From Pseudomonas abieticivorans (GTDB lineage: Bacteria; Pseudomonadota; Gammaproteobacteria; Pseudomonadales; Pseudomonadaceae), in contig NZ_CP094975.1 of NCBI RefSeq assembly GCF_023509015.1, positions 4,643,501 through 4,707,500 on the forward strand: a DNA stretch of 64,000 bases, in the 5' to 3' direction. The position numbers and the translations under genes were made by a program. This document shows positions 1 through 6,345 of the stretch, in pieces. The notes beneath the pieces are model-generated. The model saw nothing but the letters and a program-made list of their open reading frames with translations, made no database searches and was not told the origin of the DNA. Positions within the stretch are counted from its first letter, which is position 1. Each line of letters begins with the position of its first letter.

Positions 1-444
1 CAGCAACTTGAGGGTCAACTGGTGCGGGTCCTTGATCTGCTCGACGGGCACCAGTTCCGGGCCCAGGGCGCAGAAGCCGTCACGGCACTTGGCTTTGACG
101 GCGGGGCGGTAGTAGCTGTCTTCCGGCAGGCTGAATTCGTTGACAATGGTGTAGCCGGCCACGTAGTCCAGCGCCTCGCTGGCGCTGACGCGGCTGGCGC
201 TCTTGCCGATCACCACACCCAGGGCAGGGCCAGGTTGCAGGTGTTCGACGCCGCGCGGGTACACCACGGCGCCACCGTGCACGTTGCGAGTGTTGGGGGT
301 CTTGATGAACAGCACGGGCTTGACCGGCGGCTGCTTGTAAGGCGCCTGTTCGAACTCGGCTAGGCGTTGTTGCAACAGCCCCTGGTAGTTCAGCGCAACG
401 CCGAACAGGGTGCCGGTCGCAGTGTCATGCAGGGCACGGCTCAT
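1..444 (-). CDS. hpaG1: 4-hydroxyphenylacetate degradation isomerase/decarboxylase subunit HpaG1 (partial, C-terminus off window)
   Basis: The first 148 residues of a fumarylacetoacetate-hydrolase-family protein are visible; the rest lies beyond the left edge. The stretch resembles the N-terminal half of E. coli HpaG, including the family landmark CRDGFC near residues 120-125 and the preceding YRPAVKAK segment. In the homoprotocatechuate pathway this enzyme decarboxylates and isomerises the ring-cleavage product in the cytoplasm; pseudomonads often split it into two genes, G1 and G2, and this is the first. It is transcribed away from hpaA, and the shared intergenic region carries two palindromes proposed here as HpaR sites. 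The start is the ATG at 444, preceded by a purine-rich stretch (CAGGAGAAAAGC). Identity is confident; the split-gene assignment is inference because the end is missing. Confidence 0.85.
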   Translation of the reverse strand, partial: MSRALHDTATGTLFGVALNYQGLLQQRLAEFEQAPYKQPPVKPVLFIKTPNTRNVHGGAVVYPRGVEHLQPGPALGVVIGKSASRVSASEALDYVAGYTIVNEFSLPEDSYYRPAVKAKCRDGFCALGPELVPVEQIKDPHQLTLKLL

Positions 445-489
445 GCTTTTCTCCTGGCAGGGCAGGGTACGGAGCCCCTGCGGGTAATT

Positions 490-524
490 GTTAATGTGTT
501 AACGTTTATAATTAATATATTAAC
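490..524. promoter_or_regulatory. Tandem GTTAA-N4-TTAAC palindromes (candidate HpaR operators) in hpaG1-hpaA intergenic region
   Basis: GTTAA-TGTG-TTAAC at 490-503 is a perfect inverted repeat, and ATTAA-TATA-TTAAC at 511-524 differs at one position. Their centres are 21 bp apart, about two helical turns, so both would face the same side of the DNA. They sit in AT-rich DNA between the divergent hpaG1 and hpaA starts. The same motif recurs twice in the porin-hpaR intergenic region. Assignment to HpaR, a MarR-type dimer, is inference. Confidence 0.6.
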
Positions 525-595
525 GATCGTCAAGCGTGGCACAATCGACCCGGGTGCCGAAGCACCCTTCCAATAACAACAATGAGTACGCCGTG

Positions 596-1498
596 ATGAG
601 TGATCGCCAGCCGATCCCCAACATCAACATTGGCCAGGTTTACGACCAGCGCTACAGCGACGCCGAGGTGCATTACGACCGCCTGGGCAACCTGGCGGGG
701 TTTTTCGGCCGTAACATGCCGGTGCACCGCCACGATCGGTTTTTCCAGGTGCACTACGTCAAGACCGGCGTGGTGCGGGTGTACCTGGACGACCAGCAGT
801 TCGTGGAGCGTGGGCCGATGTTTTTCCTGACGCCGCCCACCATTCCCCACGCGTTCGTGACCGAGGCCGACGCCGACGGCCATGTGCTGACGGTGCGCCA
901 GCAACTGGTGTGGCAATTGATCGACGCCGACCCAAGCCTGGCACCGGGCCCGCAGTTGCCAGCGGCCTGCGTGGCGTTGACGCCGTTGGGCGCGGAAGGT
1001 GAAGGGGAGGCGGCGCGCCTGGATTACCTGTTCGAGGAGCTCAACGGCGAGATCATTGCCACCCAGCCTGGCCGTGGCGCGGCGCTGGACAGCTTGACGC
1101 GGTTGATCATGACCCGTCTGCTGCGCCTGTGCGCCAACTCCCTGCCGGCGCGGCCGGCGCGGCACGAAGACTTGAAAATCTTCCATCGCTTCAATGAACT
1201 GATCGAGGCGCACTACCTGCAGCACTGGCCGTTGTCGCGTTACGCCGATGGCATCGGCGTGACCGAAGCGCGGCTCAACGACGTGTGCCGACGCATCGCA
1301 GACCTGCCGTCCAAGCGGCTGATCCTGGAGCGCCTGATGCAGGAGGCCAAGCGGCTGTTGTTGTTCACCGGCAGTTCGGCCAACGAGATCTGTTTTGCGC
1401 TGGGGTTCAAGGACCCGGCCTATTTCAGCCGGTTCTTCCAGCGCTACGCACAGATGACGCCCGGCGAGTATCGCCAGCGGCAATCGGGTTTGCGTTGA
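596..1498 (+). CDS. hpaA: 4-hydroxyphenylacetate catabolism transcriptional activator HpaA (AraC family)
   Basis: A 300-residue AraC/XylS-type regulator. The N-terminal half is a cupin-type effector-binding domain with the HRHDRFFQVHY motif that is highly characteristic of HpaA; the C-terminal hundred residues hold two helix-turn-helix motifs, the second reading ANEICFALGFKDPAYFSRFF. In E. coli W the homologue activates hpaBC in response to 4-hydroxyphenylacetate. It is divergent from hpaG1 and convergent with the porin gene. I chose the ATG at 596 because HpaA proteins begin MSDR or MCDR; the frame is open to 536 but that extension looks non-coding. No strong ribosome-binding site is visible (GAG about 10 bases upstream). 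Confidence 0.9.
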   Translation: MSDRQPIPNINIGQVYDQRYSDAEVHYDRLGNLAGFFGRNMPVHRHDRFFQVHYVKTGVVRVYLDDQQFVERGPMFFLTPPTIPHAFVTEADADGHVLTVRQQLVWQLIDADPSLAPGPQLPAACVALTPLGAEGEGEAARLDYLFEELNGEIIATQPGRGAALDSLTRLIMTRLLRLCANSLPARPARHEDLKIFHRFNELIEAHYLQHWPLSRYADGIGVTEARLNDVCRRIADLPSKRLILERLMQEAKRLLLFTGSSANEICFALGFKDPAYFSRFFQRYAQMTPGEYRQRQSGLR

Positions 1499-1602
1499 TA
1501 GGGTCATGGCGATTCTTATTGTGTGCCTTTGTCGCCATCATCAAGGTTGCCCGCGGTGCGAAGAATGGCTTTTAGGTTGAACCGCTTGTACTTTCCATGG
1601 CG

Positions 1603-2856
1603 TTACCACAGGGCCAGCGTGTAGCCGATGATCACCCGGGTTTCGTCGATGTCGCTGGTCAGCCCGTTGCTGGAGCGAAAGGTGGCGTTGCGCAGGCGTA
1701 CGTTGACGTTCTTCAGCGGGCCGCTTTGCACGGTGTAGGCAAGGTCGGTGTCGCGCTCCCATTCGCGGCCGTTCGTCACCGTGGCGGTGTGCACGTGATT
1801 ACCGTCCACGTAGCGGGTCATGAAGGTCAGGCCGGGGATGCCCAGGGCGGCAAAGTTGTAGTCGTAGCGCGCCTGCCAGGCGTCGGTTTGAGCCTTGGTG
1901 AAAACGTTGACCGTGACCAGGTTGACCGAATACGGGTCCAGGCCCGGGTAGGCGAAGTCGCCGTCGCCCGAGAGGTTCTGGTAGCCCAGGCCAAATTTGT
2001 GCGCGCCGGCGCTCAGGGTGAGCATGCCGTTGAAAAAGCGGTTGTCGATTTTGCCACCATCCACCCGGCTGGCCGAGCGCAGGTCGTGGTCGCCTTGCTC
2101 GCGCGTATCGAAGTAGCGCAGGTCGCTGCGCAGGCCCAGGCCTTCGCCCAGCGGCAGGTCGTGTACCAGGCCAACGAACTGCTGGCGGTAAATATCCTGC
2201 ATGCGCGCGTAGTAGTAGGTGGCGGCCAGTTGCGGGCTGATCGCGTAGGTGCCGCCGGCCAAATCCAAGTGGTTACTGTTGACGCCTGAATAGCTCATGT
2301 CGTCGTTGCTGGAGGAGTCGCGCAGGTTTTGCCGGGTCAGCCGGCCGACATTCAGCGTCAGGTGCTCGATGTCCTGGGAAGTGACCAGGCCGCCGGTATA
2401 GGTGGATGGCAGCAGGCGCACGTCGTTGTAAGCGGCCACCGGCAGTTGCGGCAGCAAAGTGCCCACCTTCAGCACCGTTTTGGACACGCGCGCCTTGGCG
2501 GTCAGGCCCAGCTCGCTGTAACTGTCTACCGGCTCCTGGCTGGCGCCGTAGGGCAGCAGGCCGGTGCCGCGGTGATCGCGGCTGGAGTCCAGCTTGACCC
2601 CCAACTCGCCCAGGGCATCGGCGCCGAACCCGACCAGCCCCTCTGTGTAGCCCGACTCCATGCGCAGGATAAAACCCTGTGCCCATTCGTCGGCCATGTT
2701 CTGCGGGGCATTGGTTTGGCGAAAATCGCGGTTCATGTAGAAATTGCGCAGCTCAAGGCTGGCCTTGCTGTCCTGGATGAAGTCGGCGTGGGCGGTCAGC
2801 GGGGCAAGCACGGAGCACAGGCCAGCCGTGGCCGCTGTGCGAAGGCGCAGGTGCAT
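1603..2856 (-). CDS. OprD-family outer-membrane porin, probably for aromatic acid uptake in the hpa locus
   Basis: A 417-residue protein with a short basic start, a hydrophobic core and an AHA-type signal cleavage site near residue 24. The mature part begins with the OprD signature (FIQDSKASLELRNFYMNRDF) and continues with alternating beta-strand sequence to a terminal aromatic residue (GYTLALW), as expected for an outer-membrane barrel inserted by the BAM machinery. OprD-family members are 18-strand specific channels for amino acids or small carboxylates. Its position between hpaA and hpaR, with candidate HpaR sites upstream, suggests entry of 4-hydroxyphenylacetate or a related acid. The substrate is inferred from context only. 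Confidence 0.88.
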   Translation of the reverse strand: MHLRLRTAATAGLCSVLAPLTAHADFIQDSKASLELRNFYMNRDFRQTNAPQNMADEWAQGFILRMESGYTEGLVGFGADALGELGVKLDSSRDHRGTGLLPYGASQEPVDSYSELGLTAKARVSKTVLKVGTLLPQLPVAAYNDVRLLPSTYTGGLVTSQDIEHLTLNVGRLTRQNLRDSSSNDDMSYSGVNSNHLDLAGGTYAISPQLAATYYYARMQDIYRQQFVGLVHDLPLGEGLGLRSDLRYFDTREQGDHDLRSASRVDGGKIDNRFFNGMLTLSAGAHKFGLGYQNLSGDGDFAYPGLDPYSVNLVTVNVFTKAQTDAWQARYDYNFAALGIPGLTFMTRYVDGNHVHTATVTNGREWERDTDLAYTVQSGPLKNVNVRLRNATFRSSNGLTSDIDETRVIIGYTLALW

Positions 2857-2918
2857 GGGGCGATTCCTTGTTGTTTTTGTTGGGATCGGGGACCTCTCTG
2901 GGGAGGGCTATTTATATT

Positions 2919-2932
2919 GTTAACATATTATC
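2919..2932. promoter_or_regulatory. GTTAA-N4-TTAtC candidate HpaR operator (porin side)
   Basis: GTTAA-CATA-TTATC matches the inverted repeat found between hpaG1 and hpaA at nine of ten arm positions. It lies about 63 bp upstream of the porin start in a very AT-rich patch, where a promoter for the porin is likely. Assignment to HpaR is inference. Confidence 0.5.
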
Positions 2933-2973
2933 TTTTTTATCGTGAAGTGCTATTTGCTGCTTTTGTGATTTTT

Positions 2974-2987
2974 GTTAATGAATTAAT
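2974..2987. promoter_or_regulatory. GTTAA-N4-TTAAt candidate HpaR operator (hpaR side)
   Basis: GTTAA-TGAA-TTAAT is a second near-match to the motif, 55 bp from the porin-side copy centre to centre and about 77 bp upstream of hpaR. The placement would allow autoregulation of hpaR. Confidence 0.48.
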
Positions 2988-3063
2988 ATTTTTTGGCGGG
3001 GGCGCCTTGCACCGCCGGGCCTGCGACTCTAAGCTGCCGACTTGTCCTTTTTATGCGTGAACC

Positions 3064-3486
3064 ATGGCCATCCCCAGACCTTCCCTGACCCTGACGCTGC
3101 TGCAAGCCCGCGAGGCGACCATGGCGTTCTTCCGCCCGGCGCTCAACGAGCACGACCTCACCGAACAGCAATGGCGGGTGATCCGCATCCTGCGCCAGCA
3201 AGGTGAATTGGAAAGCCACCAGTTGGCGCAGCAGGCCTGCATCCTCAAGCCCAGCATGACCGGCGTGCTCGGCCGCCTGGAGCGCGACGGCCTGGTACGC
3301 CGCTGGAAGGCACCGCAGGACCAGCGCCGGGTGTTCGTGGCGTTGACGGAAAAGGGCCAGCAGAGTTTCGTGGCCATGAGCGAGGGTATGGAGCGCAACT
3401 ACCTGAAGATTCAGCAGCAGTTTGGCGAAGAAAAGATGCAGCAGTTGTTGGGCTTGTTGAATGAGTTGAAGAACATCAAGCCTTGA
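3064..3486 (+). CDS. hpaR: Homoprotocatechuate degradation operon repressor HpaR (MarR family)
   Basis: A 140-residue winged-helix protein. The sequence LTLLQAREATMAFFRP at the N-terminus and the LTEQQWRVIRIL segment before the recognition helix are hallmarks of HpaR. The recognition region ILKPSMTGVLGRLERDGLV and the wing DQRRVFVALTEKG follow in the usual order. HpaR represses the meta-cleavage operon until an aromatic intermediate binds. It is divergent from the porin gene, with two candidate operators between them. The ATG used gives the usual 8-10 residues ahead of the first helix; the ribosome-binding site is weak. Confidence 0.92.
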   Translation: MAIPRPSLTLTLLQAREATMAFFRPALNEHDLTEQQWRVIRILRQQGELESHQLAQQACILKPSMTGVLGRLERDGLVRRWKAPQDQRRVFVALTEKGQQSFVAMSEGMERNYLKIQQQFGEEKMQQLLGLLNELKNIKP

Positions 3487-3538
3487 GCGGTGTGATGCGG
3501 TGAGGGTGCTCAAGCCTCCACCGCCTGGCGGTTGATAT

Positions 3539-3655
3539 TCGCGACCAAGGTCGCTCCCACATTTTTCGCGGCTGTTTGCTCAATGACGCAAAGCGGCCCG
3601 CTTGCCTACTTCAATAGCTGCGGCGAATGGTGTGGGAGCGACCTTGGTCGCGAAT
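3539..3655. repeat. Long inverted repeat of the GTGGGAGCGACC type
   Basis: GCGACCAAGGTCGCTCCCAC at 3541-3560 is the exact reverse complement of a copy at about 3632-3651, separated by about 70 bases. Each arm also contains its own palindrome around AAGGT. This is the REP-like extragenic element pseudomonads scatter between convergent genes; it probably also ends transcription of hpaR and the opposing gene. Confidence 0.75.
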
Positions 3656-3712
3656 CGAGAGGCCAATGCACCTCTAACAGACAGTTGCTACCGTGGCGGG
3701 CATCGGCATCGC

Positions 3713-4111
3713 TCAGGGCTTTGCAACCCCCGGCTCCAGCATCCACTCCGCGCTGTCATTCCACACGTCCATGTGCGTGATCTTGCCATCGCGCACTTCG
3801 AACCGGTCCAGGTAGCGGTTGCCGCTGAAGCTGCGGCCGTCCAGCCATTGCCCGAACAAGGTGCCGTTGGAATACACCACGGTGTGATCACCACGGTCCA
3901 TCCAGTCGAAATTGCCCAGCGCCTTTTTCACCCACGCGTAGCGCGCACCGTTGAAGGCGGTGATGGTTTGCGGGTCGGGCATGGCGCGCCCGCCAGTGAA
4001 GGTGATGCGCACGTCGGCCGCCATGAAGGTGGCCGCGCGCACCGGGTCGGGAGCCATGGACGCTTCCAGAAAATTGCTAACAATCTGTACGGCGGGGTTG
4101 TCGGTGGTCAT
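3713..4111 (-). CDS. SnoaL/NTF2-like fold protein of unknown substrate
   Basis: A 132-residue protein with the cone-shaped SnoaL/NTF2-like pattern: an N-terminal helix (NPAVQIVSNFLEAS), ADVRITFTGG, then paired strands including WMDRGDHTVVYSNGTLFGQWLDGR and the typical end NRYLDRFEVRDGKITHMDVWND. Members include ketosteroid isomerase, polyketide cyclases, limonene-epoxide hydrolase-like enzymes and many proteins without known function. The start at 4111 has a good ribosome-binding site (AGGAGT); an upstream in-frame start would add about 36 unlikely residues. It is divergent from the ABC-transporter cluster, so it might be a side enzyme of that pathway, but nothing in the sequence proves this. 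Confidence 0.7.
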   Translation of the reverse strand: MTTDNPAVQIVSNFLEASMAPDPVRAATFMAADVRITFTGGRAMPDPQTITAFNGARYAWVKKALGNFDWMDRGDHTVVYSNGTLFGQWLDGRSFSGNRYLDRFEVRDGKITHMDVWNDSAEWMLEPGVAKP

Positions 4112-4230
4112 CGGTGTACTCCTGTAGAGGGTGCGTGAATCTGGTGCGCAACGCCCAGCTTCTGTGCGTGGAGGTTTAATCGCCGCTGGTTTTGCCCAAT
4201 CAATACGGGCTTTTACCATGTGGCATCCAG

Positions 4231-4262
4231 TTTGCTAGCAAATACCGTACAAACGCTAGCAA
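4231..4262. promoter_or_regulatory. Paired GCTAGC operator upstream of the ABC-transporter operon
   Basis: The perfect 12-bp palindrome TTTGCTAGCAAA (4231-4242) is followed by a second GCTAGC core at 4255-4260 with right flank AA. The cores are exactly 21 bp apart. The second copy ends just before the AGGAG ribosome-binding site of the first transporter gene, a repressor-like position. The same pair at the same spacing lies in front of the gamma-glutamyltransferase-family gene, so both are proposed sites of the GntR regulator encoded between them. Confidence 0.62.
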
Positions 4263-4277
4263 TCAGGAGAAAAGAAT

Positions 4278-5465
4278 ATGTCTTCACTGCATGCCCCGTT
4301 CAAACGACTGTTGTCCAGCGCGGCCCTCGCGATGGCATTCAACCTGGTGCTGGGCCAGGCCGCGCAAGCCGTGGAGCCGATCAAGGTCGGCCTGGTGGCG
4401 GCGCTGTCCGGGCAGTCGGCCAAGTCGGGCGAAGCGCTGACCCGTGGCTTGAGCATCGCCATCGACGAGGTGAACGCCGCCGGTGGCGTGCTGGGCCGGC
4501 CGTTGGAACTGGTGCGCCGTGACGACGAAAGCAACCCGTCAAAGGGCATGCTGGCCGCCCGTGAACTGGTGCAGCGCGAAAAGGTCACCGTGTTGTTCGG
4601 CGGGTTGGACACGCCGGTGTCGCTGGCCATCGTGCCCTTGGCCAACCAGTTGAAAGTGCCGTTCATGGGCATCTGGGCGGCGGGCACCAAGATCACCGAG
4701 AACGGCGCCAAGGACAATTACGTGTTCCGCGTGTCGGCGGTGGACGAGTGGGTGGACGAGGCGCTGGTGGACTATGGCGTGCGCACCCAGGGCATGAAAA
4801 AGCCGGGGCTGATCCTGATCAACAACCCGTGGGGTGAGTCCAACGAAGCAGGCTTCAAGCGCGCCTTGGAAAAACGCGGCCTGGCCAACGCCGGTGTCGA
4901 GCGTATCCAGGACAGTGACCTGGACGTCGTGCCGCAATTGACCCGCCTGAAAGAAGCCGGCGCCGACTCGCTGTTGATGGTTGGCAACGTCGGCCCCTCC
5001 GCCCAGGTGGTCAAGTCATTGGACCGCATGGGTTGGAACGTGCCGGTGGTGTCGCACTGGGGCCCGGCGGGTGGTCGCTTTGGTGAACTGGCCGGGCCCA
5101 ATGCCGGGCGCGTGCACTTTATCCAGACCTTCGTGTTCACCGACCACAACTCGCCCCGTGGCGATGCCGTGCTCAACGCGCTGAAAGCCCGCTATCCGGA
5201 AGTCAAAAGCCTGGCCGACGTGACCCCGGCCGTGGGCATCGCCAATGCCTACGACGCCTTGCACTTGGCCGCCCTGGCCATTGCCAAGGCCGGCAACACC
5301 GACGGGCCGGCCGTGCGTGACGGCTTCTATGGCATTACCGATTACGCCGGGCTGATCAAGGACTATCGCCAGCCATTCAGTGCCGACAAGCACGATGCGC
5401 TAGGCGCCAATGACTACGTGTTCAGCCACTTCGTGGGCGATCAGATCGTCCCGATCGCGCCCTGA
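4278..5465 (+). CDS. HAAT-family ABC transporter periplasmic substrate-binding protein
   Basis: A 395-residue secreted binding protein with a signal peptide (cleavage after AQA near residue 32). The mature sequence starts EPIKVGLVAALSGQSAKSGE, the opening strand of the type-I periplasmic-binding fold used by LivJ/LivK, UrtA and AmiC, and continues with INEVNAAGGVLGRPLELVRRDDES-type lobe-1 features. It is the first gene of an apparent operon with a permease, a permease-ATPase fusion and an amidohydrolase; gaps are under 15 bp or overlapping. The ligand is unknown; such proteins bind amino acids, amides, urea or small ureides. The hydrolases in the cluster make an amide or acyl-amino compound plausible. 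An AGGAG box lies eight bases before the ATG. Confidence 0.88.
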   Translation: MSSLHAPFKRLLSSAALAMAFNLVLGQAAQAVEPIKVGLVAALSGQSAKSGEALTRGLSIAIDEVNAAGGVLGRPLELVRRDDESNPSKGMLAARELVQREKVTVLFGGLDTPVSLAIVPLANQLKVPFMGIWAAGTKITENGAKDNYVFRVSAVDEWVDEALVDYGVRTQGMKKPGLILINNPWGESNEAGFKRALEKRGLANAGVERIQDSDLDVVPQLTRLKEAGADSLLMVGNVGPSAQVVKSLDRMGWNVPVVSHWGPAGGRFGELAGPNAGRVHFIQTFVFTDHNSPRGDAVLNALKARYPEVKSLADVTPAVGIANAYDALHLAALAIAKAGNTDGPAVRDGFYGITDYAGLIKDYRQPFSADKHDALGANDYVFSHFVGDQIVPIAP

Positions 5466-5475
5466 GGACTTCGCC

Positions 5476-6345
5476 ATGTTCACCGCCACTCTCCTTTCCG
5501 GCCTGGGCCTGGGCAGCATGTACGCGCTGCTGGCCCTGGGGTTTCACATCACCTTCGTGGTGTCGCGCACGGTCAACTTTGCCCAGGGCAGCGCCATGAT
5601 GGTGGGCGCCGTGCTGGGCTACAGCTTCAGCGTCAGCTGGGGCTGGCCGTGGTGGTTGGCCTTGCCCGCCACCTTGGCCCTGGCCGCGGTGTATGGCTTG
5701 GTGATCGAGCGCTTTTTGGTGCGGCCTTTCCATGAACGTGGCTCCCAAGCCTGGCTGCTGGCGACCGTGGCGGGCGGCATCCTGATCGACAATGCGGTGC
5801 TGTTTACCTTCGGCAAGGAGCCGCGCCAGTTCACCAGCGCGCTGGCCAACCAGAGCTTCGACCTGCTGGGCTCGCACATTGGCCTGTTGCAAGTACTGAT
5901 CCCGCTGGTGGGGGCGGCGGTGGCCCTGGCGCTGTACCTGGTGCGCCGCTACACGCGCCTGGGCAAGGTGCTGGAAGCCTGCGTGCAAAACCCGCGTGCG
6001 GCGATGCTGATGGGCATCCGCGTGAAGCGGGTGGTGGCGGTGGCCTTTGCCTTGTCGACGGTGTTCGCCGCGGTGGCCGGTTTGCTGATCGCGCCGCTGT
6101 TCAGCGTGAACGCCGACATGGGCACGTTGTTTGGCCTCAAAGCCTTCGCCGTGGCGATCCTGGGCGGCATTGCCAGCGCTGGCGGAGTTTTCGCGGCCGG
6201 GTTGCTGTTCGGCCTGGTGGAAGCGTTGATCACCTTGTACTTCGGGTCGGCCTTCACCCAGATCTTCACGTTTGCACTGGTGATTGTGGTGTTGGCGATC
6301 CGCCCTGACGGCCTGTTCGGCCAAAAGACCTTGGTGAAAGTATGA
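5476..6345 (+). CDS. LivH-type branched-chain ABC transporter permease
   Basis: A 289-residue inner-membrane protein with about eight hydrophobic segments. It opens with the LivH-like LLSGLGLGSMYALLALGFH and has the typical AVNFAQG-like element (TVNFAQGSAMMVGA). The cytoplasmic coupling region LGKVLEACVQNPRAAMLMGI lies near residue 160, and the C-terminus has the LGGIASAGGVFAAGLLFGLVEAL pattern. The ATG at 5476 follows GAGGA 11 bp after the binding-protein stop. The stop codon overlaps the next gene start (ATGA), implying translational coupling to the fused permease-ATPase. Confidence 0.88.
   Translation: MFTATLLSGLGLGSMYALLALGFHITFVVSRTVNFAQGSAMMVGAVLGYSFSVSWGWPWWLALPATLALAAVYGLVIERFLVRPFHERGSQAWLLATVAGGILIDNAVLFTFGKEPRQFTSALANQSFDLLGSHIGLLQVLIPLVGAAVALALYLVRRYTRLGKVLEACVQNPRAAMLMGIRVKRVVAVAFALSTVFAAVAGLLIAPLFSVNADMGTLFGLKAFAVAILGGIASAGGVFAAGLLFGLVEALITLYFGSAFTQIFTFALVIVVLAIRPDGLFGQKTLVKV

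Noticed and set aside
3541-3562. Repeated GCGACCAAGGTCGC blocks considered as a CRISPR repeat
   Set aside because: Only one inverted pair with no regular spacers; this is a typical extragenic palindrome.
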